Shown: positions 49,179 through 59,735, counted from the first letter of the stretch. The stretch: 64,000 nt of DNA from Legionella qingyii (GCF_003184185.1 NZ_QHJG01000008.1:1-64000), one strand, 5' to 3'. Translations and numbers: made by a program. The notes: generated from the letters alone by a model not told the origin.

Positions 49179-49926
49179 CTTTCTTCTGTTGGCCAAAATT
49201 ATTAAGTTTTAACAGCAAAATTCCTGGACTTTCTCCGGATGCGATGGCAACTACCCCTTCTACAATCATTTCGTCATAATGCACTTGGCGAGCGATACAA
49301 CTTTTTAATTTATTCGCCACCGGTAAAAAAATAAGATTAGCCATTCCAACTCCATAAATAGTAGCTACGAACGCTACTGCAATACCTAAACCTAATTCGC
49401 TTGGCTCTGATAAATGGCGCATCACTTGAATCAATCCCAATACCGCACCCAAAATTCCTATGGTTGGACTGTATCCCCCCATACTTTCAAAAACCTGTGC
49501 GGCATGAGAGTCAAGTGCTTCGACACGATCAATCTCATCCTCAAGAACTTGTCTTATCGTCAGTTTATCTACACCAATAACTAACAACTCTAATCCCTTA
49601 TTAATAAGTGGATTTTTTTCAACTTCTAAATGCTCTTCCAAGGAAAGTAAACCCAGCTGACGGGCTTTTCGCGCCAGCTCGAACATCTTGTTGCGGCAGG
49701 GTTCAAAATCGAGTTTGGGAGGGACAACAACCCAGGGCAAGATTTTAAATGCACGTTTAAAGGTACTTAGTGGTGTTTGCACCATAACAGCACCGATAGT
49801 TCCTCCCAGCACAATGAGCAATGCAGAAAAGTTCAGTAGGGTCTGCATGCTTCCACCCTCTAACATTTGACCTAAAGTAATAGCTAAAAAACTGGTTAAC
49901 ATCCCTATTAAAGTTAAAGCATCCAT
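49153..49926 (-). CDS. motA: Flagellar motor stator protein MotA (MotC-like)
   Basis: Inner-membrane stator subunit that couples proton flow to rotor torque. Four TM helices: two at the N-terminus (about 1-55) and two near 150-205 (GGYSPTIGILGAVLGLIQVM, GIAVAFVATIYGVGMANL). The Pro residues of the conserved PTIGILG and the charged cytoplasmic loop are present. The C-terminus is Lys-rich. 257 aa. Follows fliA by 5 bp. Confidence 0.95.
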   Translation of the reverse strand: MDALTLIGMLTSFLAITLGQMLEGGSMQTLLNFSALLIVLGGTIGAVMVQTPLSTFKRAFKILPWVVVPPKLDFEPCRNKMFELARKARQLGLLSLEEHLEVEKNPLINKGLELLVIGVDKLTIRQVLEDEIDRVEALDSHAAQVFESMGGYSPTIGILGAVLGLIQVMRHLSEPSELGLGIAVAFVATIYGVGMANLIFLPVANKLKSCIARQVHYDEMIVEGVVAIASGESPGILLLKLNNFGQQKKDETKKKKK

Positions 49927-49931
49927 TCTTG

Positions 49932-50669
49932 TTATTCCGGTAATCGTGATTTAATACGATGTGTTGCCTGACTGAGGATCTGTGAAACACGTGACTCACT
50001 AACGCCAATAACCTCTCCAATTTCTTTTAGGTTTAAATCTTGTTCGTAATATAAAGAGAGCACCATTCGCTCTTTATGGGGCAATCCACGAATTACCTCA
50101 GATAAACGTCGCATCAAATCATTATGAAATACGTTAACATGAGGCTCGGTAGAGGCGTATCCATCTTCGACCTGTAAAGCATCATCAGTAACACCCAAAT
50201 CTTCAAAACCATATAAATGACTGCTCACTGAGTCTTGTAACATTTCATGGTATTCATTAAGTGATATTCCAAGTTCAGCTGCTATTTCTGAATCTTTGGC
50301 CTCTCTTCCTAATCGATGCTCAACAATTTTTACTGCTTCAGAAATCATTCTTGCATTACGATACACCGAACGAGGTACCCAATCATTACGCCTTACTTCA
50401 TCAAGCATATATCCTCTGATTCGGATCCCCGCATAGGTTTCAAATGAAGCCCCCTTGGAAGAGTCGTAATGTCTTGTTGCTTCCAGCAAACCAAGCATTC
50501 CCGCTTGTATTAAGTCATCTAGTTGTACGCTTTGTGGCAAACGCCCCAATAAATGATGTGCTATGCGCTTAACCAACAAGGCGTGAGTTTTTACCAGCGT
50601 TTCTTGAATTTGCTGGTTCACTTTGCTATAGGCAGCCAAAGCATCCACATTAATCTCCTTAAAATTCAC
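49932..50669 (-). CDS. fliA: Flagellar sigma factor FliA (sigma-28)
   Basis: Directs late flagellar genes and, in Legionella, several transmissive-phase virulence traits. Region 2 GRLPQSVQLDDLIQAGMLGLLEA and FETYAGIRIRGYMLDEVRRNDW, region 3, and region 4 LKEIGEVIGVSESRVSQILSQA. 245 aa. Overlaps flhG by 11 bp. Confidence 0.96.
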   Translation of the reverse strand: MNFKEINVDALAAYSKVNQQIQETLVKTHALLVKRIAHHLLGRLPQSVQLDDLIQAGMLGLLEATRHYDSSKGASFETYAGIRIRGYMLDEVRRNDWVPRSVYRNARMISEAVKIVEHRLGREAKDSEIAAELGISLNEYHEMLQDSVSSHLYGFEDLGVTDDALQVEDGYASTEPHVNVFHNDLMRRLSEVIRGLPHKERMVLSLYYEQDLNLKEIGEVIGVSESRVSQILSQATHRIKSRLPE

Positions 50670-51528
50670 CCGCGACTAAACGCTCTAAAAAGAAACTGGT
50701 ATTACCCCCCAGTAGAGAACTAGGTGGCCATTCAGATACTTCGTCTGCTAACTGCCTCATCGCCAGTGCAGCGGCAGAATCAGGATAAGCAATTAATACG
50801 GGTTTTTGCATTTTCACTGCCCTGTGTATGTGTTCATCAAAAGGAACTGCTCCTAAATAGTCTAGCTGAACCTCAAGAAATTGCTCGGAAACTTTAAATA
50901 ATTTGTTAAATAATTCTCGTCCATCTCGCTCATTTCTTACCATATTGGCTAAAATATGAAAACGTGTCCATTCATAACGCTTACTCATTACTTTAATTAA
51001 AGCATATGCATCGGTTAATGAGGTAGGTTCATCGCATACAACTACAATTAATTCTTGAGATGAACGAGTAAAACTCAAAACCGTGTCAGATATGCCAGCA
51101 GCGGTATCAATAATCATGTAGTCCAAATCATCAGTAAGCTCATTAAATGCATCAATAATCCCAGCCAACTCTGTTGGAGAGAGTTGAGTCATAAACTCGG
51201 TTCCGGAAGCTGCAGGAATGACACTGATACCATTAGGTCCTGGCAAAATAATGTCACTTAAATGACAAATTCCCTGAGTTACATGCGACAGATTATATTT
51301 AGTATGTAATCCTAGCATGATATCGATATTTGCCAATCCCAAATCAGCATCAAGTAGCATTACTTTTTTATTGAGTTGAGCCAAACCAACTGCCAAATTA
51401 ACAGAAACATTGCTCTTGCCAACCCCGCCCTTTCCGGCAGAGACTGCAATTACCTTGATCGGCTTCGCACGCGATAGACTTCTCAGACCTGAAGCTTGAT
51501 CACTTATATTTCGTCTCACTTTAGACAT
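50659..51528 (-). CDS. flhG: MinD-like ATPase FlhG/FleN
   Basis: Controls flagellar number, acting with FlhF and on FleQ. The deviant Walker A AGKGGVGKSNVSVNLA (about 28-43), DADLGLANIDIMLG and the switch DYMIIDTAAG are present. 289 aa from ATG 51528, which has GGAGAG just upstream. The frame is open 126 bp further into flhF, but that extension is not protein-like. Overlaps the flhF end by 8 bp. Confidence 0.95.
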   Translation of the reverse strand: MSKVRRNISDQASGLRSLSRAKPIKVIAVSAGKGGVGKSNVSVNLAVGLAQLNKKVMLLDADLGLANIDIMLGLHTKYNLSHVTQGICHLSDIILPGPNGISVIPAASGTEFMTQLSPTELAGIIDAFNELTDDLDYMIIDTAAGISDTVLSFTRSSQELIVVVCDEPTSLTDAYALIKVMSKRYEWTRFHILANMVRNERDGRELFNKLFKVSEQFLEVQLDYLGAVPFDEHIHRAVKMQKPVLIAYPDSAAALAMRQLADEVSEWPPSSLLGGNTSFFLERLVAGEF

Positions 51529-52651
51529 GATATTCTCTCCCAGCACTTTGATGTGCTTTCCTAACATTATCTGTCCGAAACAGTTGTGCTTCCTGTTCAG
51601 CAAATAATTCAACAAGCTGATGGCGTGTTGCCATTTTAATGTCTTCAGGTACACGTTGCCCGTGCGTCAAATAGCTCACACCTAAACCCGACTCAATAAG
51701 TGCACTTAGTGCACCACCCACAGCGAGCGACTCGTCCAGTTTTGTCAAAATACACTGATCAATTTGATTTGCTTCATAACGTCTTATAGCATCAATTAAC
51801 ACTTGGTAATGACTTGTTGCAGGTAAAACCAAAACCTTGGAAATCGATTGCAAATAAGTGCCTAATACATGCATTTGTTTTACAACTCGCTCATCTGCTG
51901 GATTCATTCCCGCTGTATCAATCAAAATTAATTTTTTATCATTTAATTGCCGTAACACGCGTGCCAAAGAAACCTCATCTTGAGCAACACACACCTTAAC
52001 CCCCAAGATTTTTCCATACATCATGAGTTGTTCTTGTGCCGCTATTCGATAAGTATCCATTGTGACTAGACCTAACTTATCTGCTCCAAACCTCAAAGCA
52101 AATCTCGCTGCAATTTTAGCCAACGTTGTCGTTTTTCCAACACCAGTTGGTCCAACAAAAGCATAAACCCCACCCTCTTCTATTCGACGTGTATCACAAA
52201 TGGCTAATTGATCCGAAATAAGATTCAATACAGATTCCCAGCCTCTTTGTTGATTTAAATCAGAGCGCACAGAACACGCCCAAGTCGCAGCGGTGGTGTG
52301 GCTTACCCCTAGATACAAAAGTTTTTGGAGCAAAATAGTATGTAAAGGTTCATAGACTCCAACATTTCCTCTTAATTGTGCTTCAAGCATACCTCTTAGT
52401 GTTTGAATTTCCTGACGCATATCATCAAGCGGTGTTTGCATTTGAAATTTATTAGTCTGACTGGTTGGCTCAGCACATGCCACTGCTGCTGAAGTTGAAA
52501 GAATTGTTTCATCAAAATCAATTGCAGCCACGACTTCTACACCACCATCAATATGATGGCTGGACAAAATGACGGCATCGGCACCAAGTGTCTCTTTAAT
52601 TTGTTTCATAGCGCTGCGTGTATCGGCCGCAACAAAACGTTTTAATTTCAT
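51521..52651 (-). CDS. flhF: SRP-type GTPase FlhF
   Basis: Sets the polar site of flagellar assembly. N-terminal B region (MKLKRFVAADTRSAMKQIKE), helical N domain, and the G domain with P-loop GPTGVGKTTTLAKIAARF (about 168-185), DTYRIAAQEQL, LIDTAGM and TKLDESLAVGGALS. 376 aa. 106 bp separates it from flhA, enough for an internal promoter, though I see no consensus. GGAGGC precedes the ATG. Confidence 0.96.
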   Translation of the reverse strand: MKLKRFVAADTRSAMKQIKETLGADAVILSSHHIDGGVEVVAAIDFDETILSTSAAVACAEPTSQTNKFQMQTPLDDMRQEIQTLRGMLEAQLRGNVGVYEPLHTILLQKLLYLGVSHTTAATWACSVRSDLNQQRGWESVLNLISDQLAICDTRRIEEGGVYAFVGPTGVGKTTTLAKIAARFALRFGADKLGLVTMDTYRIAAQEQLMMYGKILGVKVCVAQDEVSLARVLRQLNDKKLILIDTAGMNPADERVVKQMHVLGTYLQSISKVLVLPATSHYQVLIDAIRRYEANQIDQCILTKLDESLAVGGALSALIESGLGVSYLTHGQRVPEDIKMATRHQLVELFAEQEAQLFRTDNVRKAHQSAGREYHV

Positions 52652-52757
52652 AAAGCCTCCTGCTTATGAAGAAATTTGTCACTATTCACGCAATGCCTCT
52701 TTAGAAATTGTAGCTCGCTTGTAAGAAAACTGAGAAGTTTGTCTTCAGTTATCATTT

Positions 52758-54839
52758 TTATCCTACTGTGCCTACTATTCTTATTTGTTTATTATCAGGG
52801 ATCTCCTGATAAGACAAAACATGAAAGTCATGAGATATATTACGCACAAATCGTGCCAATACTGCTCGAATTCCTGGCTGTACTACTAATACTGAACTTT
52901 CTTGTTTCGCCTGTTGTTGCATTGCTAATTGTGTCAAAGAATGTTGTATTTTATCTGCCATTCCAGGCTCGAAATTTACGCCTCCAGATCCACTACTTTG
53001 AATAATGTTTTGCAATAATTGTTCCAACTCAGGTTTTAACGTAATAATTGGTAGCTCCTCATGAACACCACTGATTTTTTGGGTAATTAATCGAGATAAA
53101 GCAATACGGACTTGACTGATTAAATACTCCGTATCCTTAGATTTTGGCGCTAATTCCGCCAAAGTTTCGACTATAGTGCGAATATCTGTTAGAGGGATAT
53201 GCTCCGTTAATAAACCTTGTAACACTTTACTAACCATTCCTAAAGAAAGACCATCGGGTACTAATTCTTTCACTAGTTTAGGTGAGCTAACTGCAAGCTT
53301 GTCTAAAAGCTGTTGAGTTTCTTCATAACCTAACAATTGCTGGCTGTTTTGCTCTAATATTTGGCTTAAATGTGTGGCAACAACCGTCGAAGAGTCGACC
53401 ACCGTATAACCTAAGGTATGTGCTTGCTCTCTTTGACTTTCATTAATCCAAACGGCTTCCATACCAAAAGCTGGATCACGAGTTCTTATCCCCTCAATTT
53501 CGCCAAAAATTTGCCCAGGATTTATAGCCAAGCAACGATCAAGATGAATCGCCGCTTCCCCCATTACTACCCCTGCCAAACTAATTCGATAATGGTTAGG
53601 TTTTAAATCCAAATTATCACGGACATGTACTGAAGGAATTAGAAAACCCAATTCTTGTGATATTTTCTTTCGCACCCCTTTAATTCGAGCAAGTAAAAGT
53701 CCTCCTTGTGCTTGATCCACTAAAGGAATTAAGCGATATCCTACTTCAAGACTTATTACATCAACAGGATTCACATCATCCCATGACAATTCCGTGGAGA
53801 TATTTGGATTTTGAACTGCCAGAGATTCATTTTCCTGGTTAATCTGTTCTTTCTGTTTTGCTTTATCTTGCTGAAGAAACAAATAAGCAATTCCTGCTAA
53901 ACCAGCAGAAAGGAGAATAAATGCTACATGAGGCATTCCAGGAATAATACCAATCAATCCAATAATACCTGATGCAATAATTAATGAACGTGGATTAGCA
54001 AGTAACTGAGAAATCACCGCATGTCCCATATTTTGTGCACTTGAAACTCGAGTAACAATGATGGCCGCTGCGGTTGATAAAACTAACGAGGGTACTTGCG
54101 CTACCAAACCATCACCTATAGTTAATAAAATATAGTTATGCAATGCATCAGAAATACTCATCCCATGCTGAAAAACCCCAATAATCAATCCACCGATAAT
54201 GTTAACAACCAGAATTAAAATCCCGGCAATTGCATCACCACGAACGAATTTGCTAGCACCATCCATCGAACCATAGAAATCTGCTTCTTGTGCCACTTCC
54301 AATCGACGTTTTACCGCCTGCTCCTGGTTAATTAAACCGGCATTCAAATCCGCATCGATCGCCATTTGCTTTCCAGGCAAAGAATCTAAAGTGAAGCGAG
54401 CACTTACTTCTGATACACGCCCAGCACCCTTGGTTACTACAACAAAATTGATGACTACTAAAATCATAAATACGACGAGACCTACAGCATAGTTTCCGCC
54501 AATAACGACCTCACCAAAGGATTGAATCACATGCCCAGCTGCATCAGTACCTTTATGACCATTTAATAAAACGACTCGCGTTGAGGCTACGTTTAACGAC
54601 AAACGTAGTAACGTTGCGAGTAATATAACGGTTGGAAATACAGCAAAATCCAAAGGTCGTTCGCTATAAATCACCGCTAACAAGACTACAAGTGACAAAG
54701 CGATATTAAAAGTAAAGAACATATCCAATAAAAATGGTGGCATAGGTAACATCATCATGCCGAGCATGATGATTAGTACCAAGGGGGTACCCAAACCTTG
54801 ATGCATCCAATATTGCATATACTGTAATGCTTTATTCAT
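52758..54839 (-). CDS. flhA: Flagellar export gate protein FlhA
   Basis: Core of the type III export apparatus. Eight TM helices in the N-terminal 330 residues, with the conserved FHIPEP loop signature AVFPTVILLATLLRLSLNVA and RVSEVSARFTLDSLPGKQMAID. Cytoplasmic chaperone/substrate-docking domain (about 350-693). 693 aa from ATG 54839, which has GAGGAGG at ideal distance; the start at 54860 is less likely. Overlaps the flhB end by 8 bp. Confidence 0.97.
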   Translation of the reverse strand: MNKALQYMQYWMHQGLGTPLVLIIMLGMMMLPMPPFLLDMFFTFNIALSLVVLLAVIYSERPLDFAVFPTVILLATLLRLSLNVASTRVVLLNGHKGTDAAGHVIQSFGEVVIGGNYAVGLVVFMILVVINFVVVTKGAGRVSEVSARFTLDSLPGKQMAIDADLNAGLINQEQAVKRRLEVAQEADFYGSMDGASKFVRGDAIAGILILVVNIIGGLIIGVFQHGMSISDALHNYILLTIGDGLVAQVPSLVLSTAAAIIVTRVSSAQNMGHAVISQLLANPRSLIIASGIIGLIGIIPGMPHVAFILLSAGLAGIAYLFLQQDKAKQKEQINQENESLAVQNPNISTELSWDDVNPVDVISLEVGYRLIPLVDQAQGGLLLARIKGVRKKISQELGFLIPSVHVRDNLDLKPNHYRISLAGVVMGEAAIHLDRCLAINPGQIFGEIEGIRTRDPAFGMEAVWINESQREQAHTLGYTVVDSSTVVATHLSQILEQNSQQLLGYEETQQLLDKLAVSSPKLVKELVPDGLSLGMVSKVLQGLLTEHIPLTDIRTIVETLAELAPKSKDTEYLISQVRIALSRLITQKISGVHEELPIITLKPELEQLLQNIIQSSGSGGVNFEPGMADKIQHSLTQLAMQQQAKQESSVLVVQPGIRAVLARFVRNISHDFHVLSYQEIPDNKQIRIVGTVG

Positions 54840-55983
54840 TAGCAGCCTCCTCTGCATCACGCACTAACTCTGCTGGAATAGGAACATTCTGTAATACAGA
54901 AGGTTTATAGTCATAACGTTCCTTGTCACGCAGTTGAAATACATAAGCTAAAACCTGAGCTACAGCGACATAAAGCCCTCTCGGTATTTCTGCATTTAAC
55001 TTTGTAGAAAAATAAAGCGCTCGTGCCAAAGGCGGTACTGAAATAATGGGAATTTTATGTGATGTCGCAATTTTATTTATTTGAAAAGCAATCAAATCTT
55101 TACCCTTTGCCACAACTATCGGTGCTTTATGGCTCTTTTCTTTATAACTGATCGCTACAGCATAATGGGTAGGGTTTGTTAGAACCACATTTGCCTTAGG
55201 TATTTCATTCATCATGCGTCGTCTCGATATCTCTTGCTGAGCACGACGAATAGCGCTTTTTACTTCGGGTTTACCTTCCATTTCTTTGTATTCATCTCGC
55301 AATTCTTGCATCGTCATTTTCATGTTTTTATGATGCTCATACAATTGAAAAGGTACATCAAAAGCAGCGATCAAAATCAAACTAGCAGCAATCAATACAA
55401 AAGATTTCACTACGACCAGACTGCCGGTACTAATCGCTGTTTCTATAGGAACATGTGCCAAATTGAGTAATGCAGGAATTTGTGCTTTAAGTACTACTAT
55501 GGCCACCACTGCGACCAAGAGAAACTTAAACAATGATTTGAACATCTCGACAAAACCTTTCAACGAAACCATACGTTTGATTCCTTGAAAGAAATTGAGT
55601 CGCGAAAATTTAGGCTGTAACACTTGGCCACTAAACACCCAGCCTCCCATAAGCAGGGGTGCTGCCAGGGTAACGAGAAATATAATCACCAACAAAGGCA
55701 TTAAGGACCAAAATCCCATCTTAACTAGAAAATATAAACGCTCCACGCCCACAGCAGAAGTAAGTATAACTCGCGTGTCGAATTCAAAAGCATGGCGCAT
55801 CATGACTGCTAATTGCAGCGCCAATTGCTTTCCAAAAATAAGGAATCCTACCGCCGTAAAAAGTAACGTTACTGTGCTATTGAAATCCCTTGATCGTGCA
55901 ACCTGACCTTTTTTACGCGCGTCTCTAAGGCGCTTGGCCGAGGGCTGTTCCGTTTTTTCTTGAGCCTGTTCTTGATCACTCAT
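54832..55983 (-). CDS. flhB: Flagellar export switch protein FlhB
   Basis: Switches export from rod/hook to filament proteins by autocleavage. N-terminal KTEQPSAKRLRDARKKGQVARSRD is the family signature; four TM helices; the cleavage site is NPTH in ANVVLTNPTHYAVAISY. 383 aa. Overlaps fliR by 4 bp and flhA by 8 bp. Confidence 0.97.
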   Translation of the reverse strand: MSDQEQAQEKTEQPSAKRLRDARKKGQVARSRDFNSTVTLLFTAVGFLIFGKQLALQLAVMMRHAFEFDTRVILTSAVGVERLYFLVKMGFWSLMPLLVIIFLVTLAAPLLMGGWVFSGQVLQPKFSRLNFFQGIKRMVSLKGFVEMFKSLFKFLLVAVVAIVVLKAQIPALLNLAHVPIETAISTGSLVVVKSFVLIAASLILIAAFDVPFQLYEHHKNMKMTMQELRDEYKEMEGKPEVKSAIRRAQQEISRRRMMNEIPKANVVLTNPTHYAVAISYKEKSHKAPIVVAKGKDLIAFQINKIATSHKIPIISVPPLARALYFSTKLNAEIPRGLYVAVAQVLAYVFQLRDKERYDYKPSVLQNVPIPAELVRDAEEAANE

Positions 55984-56753
55984 CGGGGTAACATCCCTAT
56001 CATAAAGCGCACTCCTTCTTTGATAAGATCTGTCATTTGTACCGCAATACTCGACAAACCTACCTTAATCACTACTATCCCCATAATTAAGGTAATGGGA
56101 AATCCTAGAGAAAAAATGTTTAATTGTGGGGCTGCTCGAGACATAATTCCGAATGCAAGGCTCACAATAAGCAAAGACAATAAAGCAGGGATTGAAATCA
56201 ATAGTGCCTGTTTAAACATCCATCCCGAAAATAAAACAACATTCCAGACCATCGATTGAGTTACAGATAACTGTCCTACAGGCATAACTGTAAAACTATC
56301 TAATAAAGTTTCAAAAACAGTTAAATGTCCATTAAGCGCCAAAAATATTAAGGTCATCATCATTGAATAAAACTGACTAACCAAGGGAACACTTGCCCGG
56401 CTTGCAGGATCCACCATCACCGCAAAACCAAGACCTGCCTGCATTGCAATAATTTGTCCGCCCAAAACAAAAACCTGAAACACAAGCTGCAAAACAAATC
56501 CCATTAATAGTCCAAAGAGTACTTCCTGAATGATATAAGCTAAGAACAGTCCATTAAAATTCAGAAAAGAAAGCTCTTTCGGAACCATAAAGGCACAGAC
56601 ACAACTTAAAACAAACAGTAAAATAATTTTAATACGGGCAGGTAATAAGACAGAAGAAAAAACAGGTACGGTAAGCAGTAACCCACCAATGCGCCCCATT
56701 GGCCAAATAACCTGGCTTATCATATGTATTATGGTTGGATAATCCAGTTTCAT
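55980..56753 (-). CDS. fliR: Flagellar export gate protein FliR
   Basis: Forms the export-gate core with FliP and FliQ. 257 aa with about six hydrophobic segments; PVFSSVLLPARIKIILLFVLS and GFVLQLVFQVFVLGGQIIAMQAGLGFAVMVDP are family blocks. Four-bp overlap with flhB and 6 bp from fliQ. Confidence 0.95.
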   Translation of the reverse strand: MKLDYPTIIHMISQVIWPMGRIGGLLLTVPVFSSVLLPARIKIILLFVLSCVCAFMVPKELSFLNFNGLFLAYIIQEVLFGLLMGFVLQLVFQVFVLGGQIIAMQAGLGFAVMVDPASRASVPLVSQFYSMMMTLIFLALNGHLTVFETLLDSFTVMPVGQLSVTQSMVWNVVLFSGWMFKQALLISIPALLSLLIVSLAFGIMSRAAPQLNIFSLGFPITLIMGIVVIKVGLSSIAVQMTDLIKEGVRFMIGMLPR

Positions 56754-56759
56754 ATTCAG

Positions 56760-57029
56760 TTAACCGATTAAATAAGGAATATTGGTAATTAAAGAATCAG
56801 TGTAATTCACCATAGTCTTCAATAACCAAGGACCGGCAAATACGAGCATTAAAAAAGTAATAAATAATTTAGGTATAAAGCTTAAACTCGTTTCATTAAT
56901 CTGTGTCGCTGCCTGAAACATCGAAACAATCACACCAACAATCAAGCCAGGAAGAATGAGTACCATGATCAATAACAACATCAAATACACACCTTCGCTA
57001 AATATAGAAGTTATAGACTCTGGGGTCAT
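56760..57029 (-). CDS. fliQ: Flagellar export gate protein FliQ
   Basis: 89 aa, two TM helices. PGLIVGVIVSMFQAATQINETSLSFIPK is the family signature. Part of the FliP5Q4R1 gate. Separated from fliP by 60 bp, from fliR by 6 bp. Confidence 0.95.
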   Translation of the reverse strand: MTPESITSIFSEGVYLMLLLIMVLILPGLIVGVIVSMFQAATQINETSLSFIPKLFITFLMLVFAGPWLLKTMVNYTDSLITNIPYLIG

Positions 57030-57089
57030 ATTATTTCCCTATAATTTTTATTTCCCTATAATTCCTAATCTGGACGCAAAATGAGGCAT

Positions 57090-57917
57090 TTAACTCATAG
57101 CAAAACTCGACGCCAGCGATCCCAAAATAAGTGTCCACCCATCAACCATAACAAAAAGCATGATCTTAAAGGGTAATGAAATAATCAAAGGTGAAAGCAT
57201 CATCATACCCATAGCCATCAGAACACTGGATACCACCATATCAATAATTAAAAAAGGTAAAAACAAAATAAAGCCAATCTGGAACGCTGTTTTTAATTCA
57301 CTGGTAATGAATGCGGGAATCACTACACTCATTGGCACTTCGTTAAGGTTCGCCGGATTTTTTTGAGCAAATTTTTCAAACAACGACAAATCATTTTTTC
57401 GAGTTTGATTTAACATAAACTCACGCAAAGGAACCTGTGCATTTGCCAAAGCTTGTGGGAATTTCATAGTCTCTGCAAGATAAGGCTGCACTGCTGTATC
57501 ATTGATCTTATTAAAAACAGGATTCATCACAAAATAAGTCATGAATAACGCAATACCAATTAAGATTTGGTTCGTAGGAGTCTGCGCCAAGCCTATAGCT
57601 TGGCGTAATATAGAAAGTACAATAATGATTCTTGTAAAAGCCGTCATTGCCATCAACATCCCCGGCAAAACAGTTAACAAGGTCATAAAAATCAAAATTT
57701 GCAGATTAACACTATAAGTTTGTTCACCATTTGCTCCAGGTTGTACTGTCATGGCAGGTAAAGATAAAGGCGCAGCCTGCACAGCAAGAGGAACCAAACA
57801 CAACAAAATGATACATACAGAGGCTAGAGTGAAACGTAGACTAACTCGAGATTTATAAAAACTAACTCTCTCTATGTTATAGGATGGATATCGCATCATT
57901 AAATTCATTTTATTCAT
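57090..57917 (-). CDS. fliP: Flagellar export gate protein FliP
   Basis: Cleaved signal-containing export-gate subunit. The signal peptide [21 protein letters not shown] precedes four TM helices, with [29 protein letters not shown] and [20 protein letters not shown] as family blocks. The frame runs 41 codons further upstream inside fliO, but ATG 57917, just after the fliO stop, is preferred; ATGs at 57908, 57899 and 57896 are also possible as no strong ribosome site is visible. About 275 aa. Confidence 0.93.
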   Translation of the reverse strand: MNKMNLMMRYPSYNIERVSFYKSRVSLRFTLASVCIILLCLVPLAVQAAPLSLPAMTVQPGANGEQTYSVNLQILIFMTLLTVLPGMLMAMTAFTRIIIVLSILRQAIGLAQTPTNQILIGIALFMTYFVMNPVFNKINDTAVQPYLAETMKFPQALANAQVPLREFMLNQTRKNDLSLFEKFAQKNPANLNEVPMSVVIPAFITSELKTAFQIGFILFLPFLIIDMVVSSVLMAMGMMMLSPLIISLPFKIMLFVMVDGWTLILGSLASSFAMS

Positions 57918-57918
57918 C

Positions 57919-58254
57919 TTATGATTTCGTAACTGATTTAAGTAGCACTGCAAATGAAGTTTTATTTTTGGAATCAAAACCTGTCGGTAGTTCTTCACCA
58001 AAATCATAAAGCAGCGTGACATGCCCGGAACCTGATCCAACCAACAAATAACGCGTCCCTACTTTTAACAAGGTAATTTTTTCCTTAGGTCCTAAAATCA
58101 TACTCGCTATGGATTGAAATCCTTTTGTCGAGCTCATTTGCATACCATGTAACCGCTTCACCAGCCAAGACAATAGAAGGATAAGCAATAAAACCAACAA
58201 TAAGCCCATGACAACACGCATGAGCTCTCCCTGATTGAGTGCAGATTGCATCAT
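57919..58254 (-). CDS. fliO: Flagellar export protein FliO
   Basis: 111 aa with one TM helix ([24 protein letters not shown]) and a small cytoplasmic beta domain ([29 protein letters not shown]), as in FliO, which helps FliP assemble. Overlaps fliN by 4 bp. Confidence 0.9.
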   Translation of the reverse strand: MMQSALNQGELMRVVMGLLLVLLLILLLSWLVKRLHGMQMSSTKGFQSIASMILGPKEKITLLKVGTRYLLVGSGSGHVTLLYDFGEELPTGFDSKNKTSFAVLLKSVTKS

Positions 58255-58571
58255 CTTAACCGCTTAATTCGTTCTGCTTTGCTGACGATATCGGTTAATC
58301 GCACACCAAATTTATCATTAACCACTACCACTTCCCCATGTGCAACTAAAGTCCCATTGACTAAAACATCAAGCGGATCACCTGCTAAACGATCCAGGGC
58401 AACAATTCCTCCTTGGTTTAATTGGAGTAAATTACGAATCGTCATTTTAGTGCGGCCGATTTCTACAGTCACAGATACAGGGATATCCAGAATCAAATCC
58501 ATTTTTTCACTGTCTGCTTCCTGAGGAAGAGTATTTGATGGTTTGGGTTGTTCTATTGCTTCTTGAGACAT
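58251..58571 (-). CDS. fliN: Flagellar switch protein FliN
   Basis: 106 aa C-ring component. The SpoA domain MDLILDIPVSVTVEIGRTKM...GGIVALDRLAGDPLDVLVNG is complete. Works with FliM and FliG in rotation switching and export. The short N-terminus is normal. Ten bp after fliM. Confidence 0.96.
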   Translation of the reverse strand: MSQEAIEQPKPSNTLPQEADSEKMDLILDIPVSVTVEIGRTKMTIRNLLQLNQGGIVALDRLAGDPLDVLVNGTLVAHGEVVVVNDKFGVRLTDIVSKAERIKRLR

Positions 58572-58581
58572 TCCTCATCTC

Positions 58582-59649
58582 CTAATAACTAATATTTTTT
58601 ATTATTTTTACAGCACGCTTGTCATTCGCAGTACCTTGAGTTGCCGTAAATCCTGGAGTTCCTTCAATATCCAAAGTAACTATTTCTTTCATTTCCATAG
58701 GTATAAAATCCCCTACTTGCCATGACATCACAGCACCGAGAGTGCTTTTGGTTTCAGCCATTGCCGAGCTCACAGTTAATTCAACATCCATTAACTCTTC
58801 TTTTAATGATTTGACCCAGTTTGGATCAATTTCATCATCTGGACGAGAAGCACCAAGCTCCAATTGCTCTTTGATTGGCTCAACCATCGAATAAGGCAAA
58901 ATAAAATAGAAAATACCTATTTCTTTGCCAAAATCCATGGAAAAACGCGCTACTAATAGCATTTCTTCGGGTTCTGCTATATTGACTAACTGTGGGTTTG
59001 TTTCATCATTAAATTTGGTGATATCAAGCTGAATAATGGGCTTCCAAGCTTGACTCAGGTTAGCAATGAGCTTTTTCGTGATCACCTCCATAACACGCAA
59101 CTCAGTTGCAGTAAAATCTGTTCTGTCTTTTTGGGCAAAGAATTGGGAACTACCGCCAAAATAATAATCGACAAGATCATAGACAAAAGTACTATCAAAA
59201 AGAATTATGCCTTTGCCGCGTAATGGTTTGAATTTAAAAATACTCATTAAGCTTGGGTTAGGCAAACTCTCCATGAAATCGCGATGTTTTATAATAAGTA
59301 ATGGATCTTGCTTAATCTCAAAATCTTTGGCGGTCACATTATAAATATCAGATGCAAACAGACGCACTGCGCGGTCATAAATTCTATCTAATACGGGCAG
59401 CTTGCCTTTGACAATACGTTCTTGAGCCGTAAAATTAAGTGTCTTTACATCATTTTCTTTTTTTATTTCAATTGGCTCAAATGTAGAGTTCGTTACATCA
59501 TTTTTATTCGTTTTTGCTTTTTTATGATCCGATTTTTCTTTAGTAAGTGTTTCACCTTCTGATTCTTGATGACCCTCTTCAGGAGATTCACCAACTGTTT
59601 TTAGTAATGCATCTATTTCTTCTTGTGATAAAACGTTTTTATCAGCCAT
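58582..59649 (-). CDS. fliM: Flagellar switch protein FliM
   Basis: 355-aa C-ring protein. N-terminal CheY-P binding motif LSQEEIDALL, a charged linker, the CheC-like middle domain (FNFTAQ-type VKTLNFTAQERIVKGKLP onward) and C-terminal SpoA domain. First gene of the operon running to motB and DUF2802; a sigma-54 promoter candidate lies 87 bp upstream. No cheY or che genes are in the window. Confidence 0.96.
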   Translation of the reverse strand: MADKNVLSQEEIDALLKTVGESPEEGHQESEGETLTKEKSDHKKAKTNKNDVTNSTFEPIEIKKENDVKTLNFTAQERIVKGKLPVLDRIYDRAVRLFASDIYNVTAKDFEIKQDPLLIIKHRDFMESLPNPSLMSIFKFKPLRGKGIILFDSTFVYDLVDYYFGGSSQFFAQKDRTDFTATELRVMEVITKKLIANLSQAWKPIIQLDITKFNDETNPQLVNIAEPEEMLLVARFSMDFGKEIGIFYFILPYSMVEPIKEQLELGASRPDDEIDPNWVKSLKEELMDVELTVSSAMAETKSTLGAVMSWQVGDFIPMEMKEIVTLDIEGTPGFTATQGTANDKRAVKIIKNISY

Positions 59650-59735
59650 ATAAGCAATCCATACAAATTTTTTAAACTTGAATTTAACTCATTAAATTCA
59701 AGTAAGCATCATGATTCTTCTATTGAATAGCCTTA

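Noticed and set aside
51529..51654. N-terminal extension of flhG inside flhF.
   Set aside because: Overlaps flhF coding sequence; ATG 51528 has GGAGAG and matches family N-termini.
52676..53005. 109-codon ORF on the + strand over the flhA end.
   Set aside because: It lies opposite flhA coding sequence, with no ribosome site; a shadow ORF.
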